The notes under the pieces were generated by a model. It ran no database searches. It had not been told where the DNA came from and saw only the letters and a program-made list of their open reading frames with translations. From Athripsodes cinereus (Eukaryota > Arthropoda > Insecta > Trichoptera > Leptoceridae), in contig OX388315.1 of the NCBI GenBank assembly GCA_947579605.1, positions 1,612,001-1,676,000 of the forward strand: 64,000 nt of DNA, read 5' to 3'. Positions within the stretch are counted from its first letter, which is position 1. The number at the start of each line of letters is the position of its first letter. The position numbers and the translations under genes were made by a program. Positions 52,101 to 55,330 of this stretch are shown here, one piece after another.

Positions 52101-52469
52101 ACAAGTTTTTCCTGATTTATTTTTGTCATGTATCTATACTTCACTTTAATGTGAAGAAACGTACGAACAATTTATTGATTAATTAATTATTATTGCTTGC
52201 AAAACAACAACACCATACTAGGAAATGAAAGTATAAAACTAAATCAATGACATTTTGATAATAGGCTTGACATATATATATTTAGTAGGTGAATGCTGCC
52301 TCTGAGCGATTTTAGAAGTATGAATAGTTTAAAACATTATTAAGATACTCACGTCTCTGAACTGGACAAGACCTAGTTCTCCCAACTCTGAAACACAAGC
52401 ATAAGCAGCTTCACTTTGTAAAAAGAGCTGACAAAGGGACATCTCCTCACTTCGAAACAGCGACCCCAT
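16003..52469 (-). CDS. Vha100: V-type proton ATPase subunit a (V0 sector, 100-116 kDa), complete gene
   Basis: Subunit a is the stator and proton half-channel of the V-ATPase, which acidifies endomembrane compartments and energises insect epithelia. I traced 16 coding exons from ATG 52469 to TAA 16003; all join in frame with GT-AG introns to give about 839 aa, the usual family length. Residues 1-393 are the cytosolic arm, starting [10 protein letters not shown]. Residues 394-805 are the membrane domain: FGDLGHG in the first helix, then several long hydrophobic helices. The essential channel arginine lies in [16 protein letters not shown] (Arg738, matching yeast Vph1 Arg735). A second lies in LRLHW (Arg802, matching Vph1 Arg799). 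Position 4 has two alternative exons. Introns range from 118 bp to 15.7 kb and are full of transposons, but no coding exon is broken. The paralogue identity (a1-like) is inferred. Confidence 0.96.
16332..16402 (-). repeat. LINE 3' tail, TGTAAAAGGCTCACGCCGTA family
   Basis: On the minus strand TTGTAAAAGGCTTTATGTCT is followed by AATTGAATAAATAATAAA. It lies in V-ATPase intron 15. Confidence 0.5.
16490..16659. mobile_element. MITE with CCCCCTATTCTAT termini
   Basis: Left CCCCCTATTCTAT and right ATAGAATAGGGGG are inverted and flanked by TA. The left half also contains GTGCACTAACTAAAAT facing ATTTTAGTTAGTGCAC. At 170 bp it is probably a Tc1/mariner-type MITE in V-ATPase intron 15. Confidence 0.8.
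16708..16967 (-). CDS. Vha100: V-ATPase a, coding exon 15
   Basis: This exon encodes residues 719-804 plus two bases ([20 protein letters not shown] to HTLRLH). It carries the proton half-channel helices with the essential Arg738 and the second Arg802. The donor is GTAAGT. Confidence 0.96.
17335..17460 (-). CDS. Vha100: V-ATPase a, coding exon 14
   Basis: This exon encodes residues 677-718 ([20 protein letters not shown] to MFIHQ). It is a polar, His- and acid-rich cytosolic loop that is variable in the family and is followed by [11 protein letters not shown]. Confidence 0.94.
17833..18053 (-). CDS. Vha100: V-ATPase a, coding exon 13
   Basis: This exon encodes the end of Asp603 and residues 604-676 ([20 protein letters not shown] to MREHKLRT). 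It contains the helix [18 protein letters not shown]. Intron 12, upstream of it, is the shortest at 118 bp. Confidence 0.95.
18172..18314 (-). CDS. Vha100: V-ATPase a, coding exon 12
   Basis: This exon encodes the end of Thr555, residues 556-602 and one base ([20 protein letters not shown] to HYGDP). It contains a long hydrophobic helix ending in VFVKW. The acceptor is TTTACAG. Confidence 0.95.
18488..18625. mobile_element. Partial copy of the 61141-61636 MITE family
   Basis: CCAGCCTAGAGCCAATTCGT, TTCTCACTTC and ACATGGTTCTCCAACCACG match the reverse complement of the 61.4 kb element. Here the arm is continuous at the point where the 61 kb copy carries its inner insertion. It lies in V-ATPase intron 11. 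Confidence 0.7.
18827..18936 (-). CDS. Vha100: V-ATPase a, coding exon 11
   Basis: This exon encodes residues 519-554 plus two bases ([20 protein letters not shown] to SMWNY), a transmembrane helix. The donor is GTAAGT. Confidence 0.95.
18975..19200 (-). mobile_element. LINE fragment, same family as 58628-59055, decayed
   Basis: CATCTCTGTGCCAATTTAGT, GGTGTATTGTGAAGGA and CATGACCCAGTCAAGACCGT match the 58.6 kb copy in order, with many changes. It lies in V-ATPase intron 10. Confidence 0.6.
19247..19483 (-). CDS. Vha100: V-ATPase a, coding exon 10
   Basis: This exon encodes residues 440-518 ([20 protein letters not shown] to GMDPVWQ). It spans the second transmembrane helix and the following lumenal loop, which has an NVS sequon. 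Confidence 0.95.
19605..19664 (-). repeat. Family A repeat, partial
   Basis: TCCTGTCCGTGCCAATAAAA followed by GACAGTCAAGACAAGTTGCA and TGCCTCAACACTGA is the central part of the family. It lies in V-ATPase intron 9. Confidence 0.5.
19790..19950 (+). mobile_element. Retrotransposon C-terminal Cys-His fragment
   Basis: A short frame reads [19 protein letters not shown] and then [22 protein letters not shown]. The CxCGxxxxxxHLLxxCP signature is common at the C-terminus of LINE polyproteins. It lies in V-ATPase intron 9. Confidence 0.65.
20066..20510. mobile_element. Non-autonomous hAT-type element with 8-bp target duplication
   Basis: The termini CAGGGATGTTGCG and CGCAACATCCCTG are inverted. 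The flanks carry the same octamer GTGCAGAT at 20058-20065 and 20511-20518. The subterminal regions are packed with the hexamer CGGATG on either strand, as expected for clustered transposase-binding sites. It is 445 bp with no transposase ORF. It lies in V-ATPase intron 9, antisense or sense undefined. Confidence 0.88.
20821..20960 (-). CDS. Vha100: V-ATPase a, coding exon 9
   Basis: This exon encodes residues 393-439 ([20 protein letters not shown] to QKYDSE). It holds the first transmembrane helix and the conserved FGDLGHG. The acceptor is TTTTCAG and the donor GTATGT. Confidence 0.95.
21163..21452 (+). repeat. 72-bp tandem repeat, four copies
   Basis: ATTCACATTTATTCATCCTA recurs at 21163, 21235, 21307 and 21379. 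The copies are almost identical over the 72-bp unit, which ends GTTGTCTGTAGTTTGACGT. The array lies in V-ATPase intron 8. The period is a multiple of three, so it creates an artefactual open frame. Confidence 0.95.
21632..21728 (-). repeat. Interspersed repeat, GGCAATAAACCCGCC family
   Basis: This is the minus-strand copy. On plus it reads ACTTTATTGTGACAATAATA, AGGCGGGTTTATTGCCAAG and TGGCAATTTCTGCCAACCAA. It lies in V-ATPase intron 8. Confidence 0.75.
22035..22185 (-). CDS. Vha100: V-ATPase a, coding exon 8
   Basis: This exon encodes residues 343-392 plus one base ([20 protein letters not shown] to YREVNP). [11 protein letters not shown] and FQHLINAYG are family hallmarks just before the first transmembrane helix. 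The donor is GTGAGA. Confidence 0.95.
22662..22874 (-). CDS. Vha100: V-ATPase a, coding exon 7
   Basis: This exon encodes residues 272-342 ([13 protein letters not shown] to LALRRGT). It includes [17 protein letters not shown], the strongly conserved return of the arm toward the membrane. The acceptor is TTCCAG and the donor GTTAGT. Confidence 0.95.
23301..23400 (-). repeat. LINE 3' tail, CTCGCCCTCTGTACATTGAA family (probable)
   Basis: On the minus strand CTCGCCCATTGCACAAAATT leads to TTTTGTGCGATAAAGATTAT and ATT repeats. The Tc1 element 23403-24780 inserted at its edge. Confidence 0.5.
23403..24780 (+). mobile_element. Tc1-type DD34E transposon, full length, transposase frameshifted
   Basis: The 1378-bp element has matching terminal inverted repeats of about 28 bp (CAGTAGTGTGCGAATTAATG...). 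It is flanked by TA on both sides (23401-23402 and 24781-24782). It lies in V-ATPase intron 6, antisense to the gene, and ends 43 bp from the exon 6 donor. Its transposase region is described separately. Confidence 0.93.
23647..24664 (+). pseudogene. Tc1-like transposase, two frameshifts
   Basis: The N-terminal helix-turn-helix region is clear: [20 protein letters not shown], then [20 protein letters not shown]. The catalytic region has SDETHF (first Asp), [11 protein letters not shown] (second Asp) and [10 protein letters not shown]. The third acidic residue, Glu of an IENLW-type motif, lies 34 residues after the second Asp, giving DD34E. The frame breaks at an A-run near 24028-24033 and again near 24470 after PDLN; both look like single-base losses. 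The last frame ends at about 24664 (KAKGGYTSY). No full-length product can be made from this copy. Confidence 0.88.
24824..25000 (-). CDS. Vha100: V-ATPase a, coding exon 6
   Basis: This exon encodes residues 213-271 ([20 protein letters not shown] to RIEDLNT), in phase 0 at both ends. A complete Tc1-like transposon ends 43 bp downstream of its GTAAGA donor. Confidence 0.95.
25253..25490 (+). repeat. Family A repeat split by another repeat
   Basis: CAGTTTTCGAGTGTCCTCAA precedes, and ACATCTTAAATTTAGCAATG with TCACCCATCTTGAATCTCTC follows, the insertion at 25288-25387. Confidence 0.6.
25288..25387 (+). repeat. Interspersed repeat, GGCAATAAACCCGCC family
   Basis: CTGGTTGGTTGCTAGAAATT, GGCAATAAACCTGCCATTTG and TGTACAATAAAG are followed by a T/A-rich tail. 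The flanks are two parts of a family A repeat, so it inserted there. Confidence 0.72.
25638..25764 (-). CDS. Vha100: V-ATPase a, coding exon 5
   Basis: This exon starts with T, completing Gly170, then encodes residues 171-212 ([20 protein letters not shown] to EDPST). It contains the conserved [11 protein letters not shown] motif of the globular distal arm. The acceptor is TGTAG and the donor GTAATC. Confidence 0.95.
25990..27540. other. V-ATPase intron sequence, no feature seen
   Basis: AT-rich sequence between exon 5 and alternative exon 4b. A short inverted pair AGCAATCTCAT/ATGAGATTGCT sits at 26028-26068. Nothing else can be supported. Confidence 0.5.
27550..27735. mobile_element. Imperfect foldback element in a V-ATPase intron
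   Basis: CAAATTTTGACATGATATAT...GTTACGATATTAAAAACATT is mirrored by AATGTTTTTAATGTCGTAAC...CATGCCTGTCAAAATTTTG. It is AT-rich and about 185 bp long. Confidence 0.6.
28290..28390 (+). repeat. LINE 3' tail, TGTAAAAGGCTCACGCCGTA family
   Basis: TACATGTAAAAGGCTCATGC followed by TGTAACGTAGCC and TATTTTATTAAAA is a diverged copy. Confidence 0.55.
28731..28770 (+). repeat. 15-bp tandem repeat
   Basis: GACAAAGGGAAGC occurs about 2.6 times in a row, next to a CACA/TATA-type microsatellite at 28676-28705. Confidence 0.75.
28800..29960. other. V-ATPase intron sequence, no feature seen
   Basis: Very AT-rich with short open frames only. Confidence 0.5.
29970..30016 (+). mobile_element. Short LINE 3' end, same family as 58628-59055
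   Basis: CTGCCCTGTACTTCCAAAAG followed by GAGCCTTAATAGGC resembles the terminal CSREE segment and stop in plus orientation. Confidence 0.4.
30481..30566 (-). CDS. Vha100: V-ATPase a, exon 4b (alternative)
   Basis: The 86-nt open stretch reads [20 protein letters not shown] and then HRNSRLQLG. It is preceded by a T-rich tract ending GTTAG and followed by the donor GTATGT. It can replace exon 4a exactly: phase 0 in, ends GG, and the next exon supplies T to complete Gly. The TESMTRALI core fits the variant-exon sequence I recall for insect subunit a isoforms. No ORF over 60 codons covers it, so it is easily missed. Confidence 0.88.
30636..30689 (+). repeat. 27-bp direct duplication
   Basis: ATAGGAGATATGGCAACAAT followed by GCATGTC occurs twice in tandem. 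It is about 70 bp upstream (in gene sense) of alternative exon 4b of V-ATPase a. Confidence 0.9.
30700..31660. other. V-ATPase intron sequence upstream of exon 4b
   Basis: It contains an ATT microsatellite at 30806-30828 and a CA-rich tract at 31209-31231. No coding signal was seen. Confidence 0.5.
31663..31882 (-). repeat. Family A repeat, full length
   Basis: ACCATTGCAGCATTTCACAC, AAGTGGGGTAGCCAGTGGGT, TAACTGCATGTAATAAACAT, CAGAATGGGTGGCACACCTC and AGACCTATTCTTTGCC occur in order. It is a reference copy. Confidence 0.8.
32558..32747. mobile_element. Foldback MITE (GGGCC...AGTCAAAACACATTTT family)
   Basis: The whole 190 bp is an imperfect inverted repeat: CAAAACACATTTTGG...CTAAAATGTGTTTTG outside, with AAAATAGACGAAGTTGCGAG facing CTCGCAACGTCG inside. 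A related copy is at 53362-53562. Confidence 0.8.
33426..33836 (-). mobile_element. Non-LTR retrotransposon C-terminal fragment (Cys-His motif)
   Basis: A 136-codon minus-strand frame includes [20 protein letters not shown] and [18 protein letters not shown]. The LTGHxxLxxHL and CxxCxxxxxTxxHLLxxC pattern is the C-terminal end of RNase H-bearing LINE ORF2 proteins. It is a fragment in the V-ATPase intron between exons 4a and 4b. Confidence 0.75.
34251..34395. mobile_element. Foldback MITE (CGTCAATCATCAATCTT core)
   Basis: The arms TTAGCAGCGTCCACACAGCT...CAATCATCAATCTT and their inverse ending GTGTGGATGCTGCTATT cover most of the 145 bp. The core and the GGAGCATTCTCC centre match the element at 61165-61378. 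Confidence 0.78.
35548..36228 (+). repeat. Degenerate minisatellite, unit about 38 bp
   Basis: The core CAAAGGGAACAGTAAAACAA followed by AGATTCTTAT recurs roughly every 36-40 bp, about 17 times, with many substitutions. It lies in the V-ATPase intron between alternative exons 4a and 4b. Confidence 0.85.
36240..37015. other. V-ATPase intron sequence, no feature seen
   Basis: AT-rich, with a short ATT run at 36371-36389. Confidence 0.5.
37020..37143 (+). repeat. LINE 3' tail, CTCGCCCTCTGTACATTGAA family
   Basis: AACTCGCCCTCTGTGCATTG, AATTATATAACTGTC and GAATGTACCATAAAGAATAA end in AAAT repeats. The same sequence occurs at 57655-57757, 60655-60762 and 23301-23400 (minus). Confidence 0.68.
38020..38105 (-). 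CDS. Vha100: V-ATPase a, exon 4a (alternative)
   Basis: This 86-nt exon encodes residues 142-169 plus two bases of codon 170: [20 protein letters not shown] and on to LKLG. The acceptor is TTTCAAAG and the donor GTACAG. Length and phase (0 in, 2 out) are identical to exon 4b at 30481-30566, with which it is probably mutually exclusive. Confidence 0.93.
38110..41480. other. V-ATPase intron between exons 3 and 4a
   Basis: This is the longest stretch without a recognisable element. At 39900-40075 the motif GTGACCAAA and variants recur four or five times irregularly (GGTCACAATTATTAGTGACC). I looked for a further 86-nt alternative exon here and did not find one. Confidence 0.45.
41489..41617 (-). 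CDS. Vha100: V-ATPase a, coding exon 3
   Basis: This exon encodes residues 99-141 ([14 protein letters not shown] to KTQVFFDE), a coiled-coil segment of the cytosolic arm. It ends in phase 0, so either version of exon 4 can follow in frame. Confidence 0.95.
42238..42310 (-). mobile_element. Short LINE fragment, same family as 58628-59055
   Basis: CTCCATTCAAAGCCTCTCTG with TGCAAATTGAACGACCTCTT matches the family's SERRRLV/LAQR coding segment. Confidence 0.45.
42372..42552 (+). mobile_element. tRNA-derived SINE, same family, decayed
   Basis: CATTCGAAATC lies at the B-box position, then CACAAGAATTTTGCTTACCA and GTATTTGGGTTTATAAAAA with an AAATCTTTTAAAA tail. It is clearly diverged from the two better copies. 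Confidence 0.6.
42590..42712 (+). mobile_element. LINE 3' end fragment (CR1/L2-like tail)
   Basis: It reads like the end of the RT ORFs above (...[20 protein letters not shown]) and has TGGCGCCCTTGAGATGATCA and ACGGTGTCAAA. It terminates in repeated ATC. It is the same family as 47262-48700 by its 3' motif. Confidence 0.7.
43379..43606 (+). repeat. Family A repeat, full length
   Basis: AAATAGGTCTCCCACTCTTT, CGAGTGTCCAGTAAAAGGCA, ATGCCACCCATCCTGAATGT, GACAAACTGCATGTTCATTA and CCACTTGTGGGATATGTTGT occur in order. It lies in V-ATPase intron 2. Confidence 0.82.
43858..44066 (-). repeat. Family A repeat, opposite orientation
   Basis: GGACTAACTGCATACAATGA, ATGCAGGTCGTCCTCTCTAT, ACTCATCGCTGAATTGAAAT and TTTTACAGGACACTCGAAAA occur. 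It is 250 bp from the copy 43379-43606 and inverted to it. Confidence 0.75.
44335..44425 (+). repeat. Family A repeat, partial
   Basis: GAGGACGATCTGCATGTTTG and CAGTTAGTCCGCTGGCTACC followed by CCACTTACTGGGA is the distal part. Confidence 0.68.
44807..44992 (+). repeat. Family A repeat with internal duplication
   Basis: The GCGATGATGTTTGCC segment occurs twice (44826-44840 in variant form and 44860-44875). GGCATGGAGAGAACATCAGC and GGCTACCCCACTTGTGGGAT follow. Confidence 0.7.
45144..45358 (+). repeat. Family A repeat, near full length
   Basis: CTTCCACTCTTTACTGTTAG, CATTTTCAGTTCAGCGATTT, GATATGCCACCCATCTTGAA and GGCTACCTCCCTGGTGGGAA occur in order. Confidence 0.72.
45426..45518 (+). repeat. 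24-bp tandem repeat, about four copies
   Basis: AAATTTAAATATAGAATCAA followed by ACGA repeats with a 24-bp period. The copies are nearly identical. Confidence 0.9.
45600..45765 (+). repeat. Family A repeat, decayed
   Basis: GACATTTAACATCTTCAAGT, GATGAGGTATACTACGTATC and TTGCACGGAGAGAGCAGTGT match the central and distal parts. Confidence 0.58.
46577..47060 (+). repeat. Family A repeat split by about 290 bp
   Basis: TCTTTGCTTTTTTTAGTAAG and TTTTTGAGTATCCCCTAAAA form the first part. GTTCAGCATGTTCATTGCAT and AGTCTACTGGCTATCCAACT form the second, from about 46940. The sequence between has no family similarity. Confidence 0.5.
47262..48700 (+). mobile_element. 5'-truncated LINE with reverse transcriptase, CR1/L2-like
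   Basis: The frame opens after an in-frame TGA at 47262-47264. It begins within the RT at [19 protein letters not shown] and runs unbroken to TAA at about 48656. Motifs are [13 protein letters not shown] (residue 58 of the ORF), [17 protein letters not shown] (116) and AYADD (149-153). The 3' UTR GCGCCCTTGAGATGG...ACGGCGCCAAATATAAAT leads into an ATT-repeat tail. The same 3' motif closes the minus-strand LINE at 12353-14205, so the two families are related though clearly distinct. It lies in V-ATPase intron 2, antisense to that gene. GC content is well above the surroundings. Confidence 0.9.
47328..48656 (+). CDS. Reverse transcriptase ORF of LINE (truncated)
   Basis: A 442-codon open frame encoding the RT from motif 2a onward plus the C-terminal connection region. 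There is no true start codon because the copy is truncated. It belongs to the element at 47262-48700. Confidence 0.87.
   Translation: MLERVIASQLTAYLESNDLYQKHQFAYRKHHSTESALTRLTSDLIAGVASGNIGLVTVLDMSAAFDTVEHEMLLQCLEIEYNLNGTVLEWLRSYLTNRRWSVKVESGSTDEDIVTQGVPQGSVLGPVLFILYIGCIDRLLEECGLRNYAYADDRVLVGFCSPDQRDNLVATTVQCVAKLSNLMAQRRLKLNPTKTEFMWVASPGRQHLLDTKPISVSGTDITPSRTISVLGVLLDGALSMEAQVSRTVSTAFFHIRQLYQVSRHLSVDAVKSLVAAFVVSRLDYCNIVCTGLPQILLNRLQMAFNAAARTIYRENKRCHITPLLKELHWLRVPERVEFKLCLTVHKALNGTAPLCLAELCPLDKTLRRPLRSASTAVNKLVEPNRANTSKFAERSFSVAGPTAWNRLPADLRRNQPTVTFRSKLKTLLFKKSHGALEMVTDH
48835..48912 (+). repeat. Family A repeat, partial
   Basis: CAATGTTCATTACTTGTAGT, TAATCCACTAACTACACCAC and TTTGCCATGGTAGT form the distal end. 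It lies 50 bp from V-ATPase exon 2, in intron 2. Confidence 0.55.
48960..49136 (-). CDS. Vha100: V-ATPase a, coding exon 2
   Basis: This exon encodes residues 40-98 ([20 protein letters not shown] and on to MIDLE) in phase 0. The acceptor is CCGCAG and the donor GTGAGA. It is charged and predicted helical, part of the peripheral-stalk-binding arm. A nested repeat cluster begins about 100 bp upstream in intron 1. Confidence 0.95.
49330..50145. mobile_element. Non-autonomous DNA transposon with 17-bp inverted ends, containing a LINE
   Basis: CAATGGGCCACTTGCAG at 49330-49346 is the exact inverse of CTGCAAGTGGCCCATTG at 50129-50145. The interior holds the LINE fragment 49441-49800 and no transposase. 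The flanks are the two halves of a family A repeat, so this element landed inside that repeat. No clear target duplication was resolved. Confidence 0.72.
49441..49800 (-). mobile_element. LINE fragment, same family as 8905-9456
   Basis: It encodes [34 protein letters not shown] and the terminal [20 protein letters not shown] before a stop. The 3' end GCGAGGGAAGCGGCGTGATGGT adjoins TATG repeats. It lies inside the inverted-repeat element 49330-50145. Confidence 0.8.
50388..50560 (+). mobile_element. tRNA-derived SINE, same family as 1068-1245
   Basis: GATTCGGTCCC stands at the B-box position. It is followed by CACAAGCTTTTAGCTTACTG, TGAAAGGTGTATG and ATTTGGGTTTATAACAAAAG, then an A-rich tail. 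It lies in V-ATPase intron 1. Confidence 0.78.
51426..51644. mobile_element. Foldback MITE in V-ATPase intron 1
   Basis: The left arm TACAGGTTTGGCATGCCACA...GTATA faces TATACTTGTGACATGCCAAA...CCTGTA. A second inner pair is GACTCATTTTTAGTATAGGG against CCCTATACTAAAAATGAGTC. Length is 219 bp with no coding capacity. Confidence 0.82.
52353..52469 (-). CDS. Vha100: V-ATPase a, coding exon 1
   Basis: This exon encodes residues 1-39, starting [10 protein letters not shown] and ending GLVQFRD. The donor is GTGAGT. The start is chosen because [10 protein letters not shown] is the conserved N-terminus of the family and no earlier in-frame ATG with similarity is present. Confidence 0.95.
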
Positions 52470-52680
52470 GGCTGTAGTTGATTTCTTTCCGAACACTCAA
52501 TATAAATAAATACAAATTTACTTCCAACTTAAAACAAAACACGAGCCCCCGAACGGGCAACCGAGAAATGAAATATTAACTTGTAAATTATCACGGCACT
52601 ACATGCACCCGATCGATCGATTGAAAAAAAGAAGAAAAGATCGGCGACAAACGTCATCGAGTATCGACCGAAATAGGGAT
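52470..52680 (-). promoter_or_regulatory. V-ATPase a 5' UTR / upstream region
   Basis: The stretch immediately upstream of the start codon is locally richer in CG than its surroundings (GATCGATCGATT, GATCGGCGACAAACG, ATCGAGTATCGACCG). No TATA box is obvious, which is usual for a housekeeping V-ATPase gene. The boundary and function are inferred from position. Confidence 0.35.
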
Positions 52681-52744
52681 ACCATATACATAAAAATATA
52701 ATAGCCAAAAATATTATTCTGTAACTGAGGAATCCCCTAATATT

Positions 52745-53205
52745 GTTTTAAGCGTGCATGAGGATAAGAATCTCACTAAAGCCTTTGTGTGGAGCATTTT
52801 GCTATATGAGTGCGAGATGTGGACCATCAGCAAAAGTGAAAGCGGACGGTTAGCGGCATTTGAATTGTGGTGCTATATAGACGCATGCTGAAGATTCATT
52901 GGTCGGAACACGTCGAAAACGAAGAAGTGTTAACCAGGGTTGGCGAAAAAAAGCAACTCCTCAAAAGCATCTGCCAACAACGAGCTAACTGGATTGGCCA
53001 CAACATCAGGCACCCAGCACTACTCATCGCAATCGCAGAGGACCGAAGGCACAAATGGCAGAGGCTGACCGAGAGACGCCTATATGGACCAACTGAAGAG
53101 GGACATGAGCTGTGGCTCATACATGAAGTTGAAGAGACTGGCTGAGAATAGGGAGGAGTGGAGAAGAAAGTCCAAACTCGTTGCAGACCAATCCAATGGA
53201 TTACT
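52745..53205 (+). mobile_element. LINE fragment, RT C-terminal region (third family)
   Basis: The frame contains LYECEMWTISKSESGRLAAF, RMLKIHWSEHVENEEVLTRV and QRANWIGHNIRHPALLIAIA. This is the standard post-RT region of endonuclease/RT LINEs. There are frameshifts and premature stops. It sits just upstream of the V-ATPase start region. Confidence 0.75.
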
Positions 53206-53361
53206 CATTATATGTATATAACTGAGGAATATTATGTAGAACATAATATAAAAAAAATGTAAAAGCTATATACTCGTAAATAAAATGATTTGAATAATAA
53301 ATTCACGACTTTCTGGAAAGAGTTTAGTGATAGGTTTAAGCCATATTTCAAAACGGTTAAG

Positions 53362-53562
53362 AGGCCTGAGTCAATAACACACTTTCTCGTCACGTTCCCG
53401 CTCCGTTAACGTTCGAGTATAGACGAAGTTGCAAGCAAGTGTCAATTTCGTTGCTAAGATACACAATTGTTACGAAAATTAACACTTTGACGCAACATCG
53501 TCTGCGCCCGAACGCTAACGGAGCGGGAACGTGACGCAAAAGTGTGTTATTGACTCAGACCT
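53362..53562. mobile_element. Foldback MITE, relative of 32558-32747
   Basis: Outer arms are GGCCTGAGTCAATAACACAC and its inverse GTGTGTTATTGACTCAG. Inner arms are CGTTCCCGCTCCGTTAACG against CGCTAACGGAGCGGGAACG. It shares TATAGACGAAGTTGC and GAGTCAA with the 32.6 kb copy. Confidence 0.82.
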
Positions 53563-53905
53563 AAGGTGTATCTACTATGTTGCACATTACTATATAATAC
53601 TGCACGCCTCTGACACCAGCAACCTTAGTTGCTGTTTTGAGGTATTGTTTATAATTGAATAAATGAATAAATGAATAAATGAATACTCCTGTTTACAAAA
53701 AATAATATAATAATAAAGTGAGTAACGACATTTTTGACACAAGTCAAAGAATACTTCAAGGTTTTGTGCAGTCTTGTGTTCATTTTTATAAATAAAAATT
53801 ATTTTTTTTAGCTCAAAGTAACAGCTTAATAACAGTCAAATAATTGGTATGCATTGCATTAGTCGATTGCGAAGCTCATTTAATCACAGATTGCAATCAT
53901 AAATC

Positions 53906-53933
53906 ATTTTAAGCCCATCGATGGGCTTAAAAT
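53906..53933. repeat. Perfect 28-bp palindrome
   Basis: ATTTTAAGCCCATC is followed directly by its exact inverse GATGGGCTTAAAAT, with no spacer. Confidence 0.9.
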
Positions 53934-54146
53934 GGTCTATATCATTTTCAAAAATCAAATGATCATTTTTAAAAATCTAATATCTACTGAAACATTTCAT
54001 TCTTATAAAATTTGCTCCATTTTTTTTTAATCTTTGACAGTATCGTTTTGTTACTCTGATTACCCATTGGGAGAGGTTGCTTTTGAATAATTATTTTTTG
54101 TTACAGAAATCTGTATGAGACCTTTTAATCCGTGTATATAATTACG

Positions 54147-54182
54147 ACATCTCCTGCAAATGGGGTAGCCAATAATATAAAG
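54147..54182 (-). repeat. Family A repeat, short fragment
   Basis: ACGACATCTCCTGCAAATGG followed by GGTAGCC is one terminus of the family. Confidence 0.45.
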
Positions 54183-54242
54183 TCCTCTTTGCTTATAGGC
54201 TATGGTAAGATTATTCTGTTTATCAGTACTACTACTAAATAT

Positions 54243-54420
54243 ATATCATCACGACATATCTCATAAGCAGGGTAATACACATGCAAACTGTCTTCTCCGT
54301 GCCAGCAAAAAAAAAACATTCAGAATAGATGGCAAACCTCATCATTGAATTTAAGATGTAAAATATCTTTATTTTTTGGAACACCTGCCTTAAACAGGAT
54401 ACTCGAAAACTAAGGGGAAA
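54243..54420 (-). repeat. Family A repeat
   Basis: ATCATCACGACATATCTCAT, AACTGTCTTCTCCGTGCCAG, AACCTCATCATTGAATTTAA and AACAGGATACTCGAAAACTA occur in order. Confidence 0.72.
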
Positions 54421-54497
54421 CAATAATTTACATTTGAGAAATAACGTTATCAAAATATTATAAACAAATAAAAATAAAAAAATAAAAATATTATTGT

Positions 54498-54660
54498 TGG
54501 TACAAGACAGTGAGGTGGTAAAACAACCTGACGATAGAGTATTGGATTTTCGCACGAAACATCCTTGACTCAAATCCAGCTGCTCACCTATTTAACTATT
54601 TTTTAATGTAAAGATATTCAGACAGTCTTTGGGTTTGTCGTTTACCATTGGAAAATGACT
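54498..54660 (+). mobile_element. Possible tRNA-derived SINE, decayed
   Basis: GACTCAAATCC resembles a B box, with AGTGAGGTGGTAAAACAACC in the A-box position and TCTTTGGGTTTG downstream. The similarity is partial. Confidence 0.35.
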
Positions 54661-54780
54661 TACATAATATGTAATGAATGATAGAATGAACATAATTATG
54701 TGAATACTGCCCCATTAAGTAATAGTTTATGTATATTCATAACTATATTTTTTTTATGAATACATACCTATTGATAATTT

Positions 54781-54848
54781 TATCCCATCACGGGTATATT
54801 CCATAAGTGAGGAAGCCTGCAGACCAACTACATGATAATTTTTACGAA
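54781..54848 (-). repeat. Family A repeat, short fragment
   Basis: CCCATCACGGGTATATTCCA followed by GAAGCCTGCAGACCAACTAC is a terminal part of the family. Confidence 0.45.
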
Positions 54849-55039
54849 CGAAAATAATTCAATTTGGAAGGTAGGTATGTAAATAGTGTTCACCTTCACA
54901 GACTTCATGTGTGTATTATAATTTCCTCAGATATAAAAGTTTTTTCTGATATGGTAATTATATAACGTGTTTGCCAGAATTAAAACAAAAACACAATTTG
55001 ATAACAGCTATAAAATAAAATGGAAGAAGAAAAATATCA

Positions 55040-55330
55040 ACCTTTTAGTTCTAATATGATCCGTTTGGCGCTGCGATCTCTGTAGTTCGGCAAAAAACTG
55101 TTTACAAAACCATTCGCATTTGTCAAAATTTCAGTTTGTGCAATTTTGTGGCAGTGTGTGTTGTGCTGGTTGTTATTTGATATTATGTTGTGATAGTTAT
55201 TTTATATTAAAAATAGTGAAATTTCATGTGCCACCAGCGAGATATTAACAACAAATAAATTAATAAGGTGTTTCGAGTGTTCAAATTTACAATTTCAGTG
55301 CGTAAATGTTATATTTATGTAAATTTATTT
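55040..55330 (+). promoter_or_regulatory. Candidate promoter / 5' leader of the gene at 56964
   Basis: This non-repetitive stretch has an arthropod-type initiator TCAGTTTGTG at 55131-55140 and higher GC than its flanks. It lies about 1.8 kb upstream of the unknown plus-strand coding exon. Assignment as a 5' UTR exon rests on position only. Confidence 0.3.
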
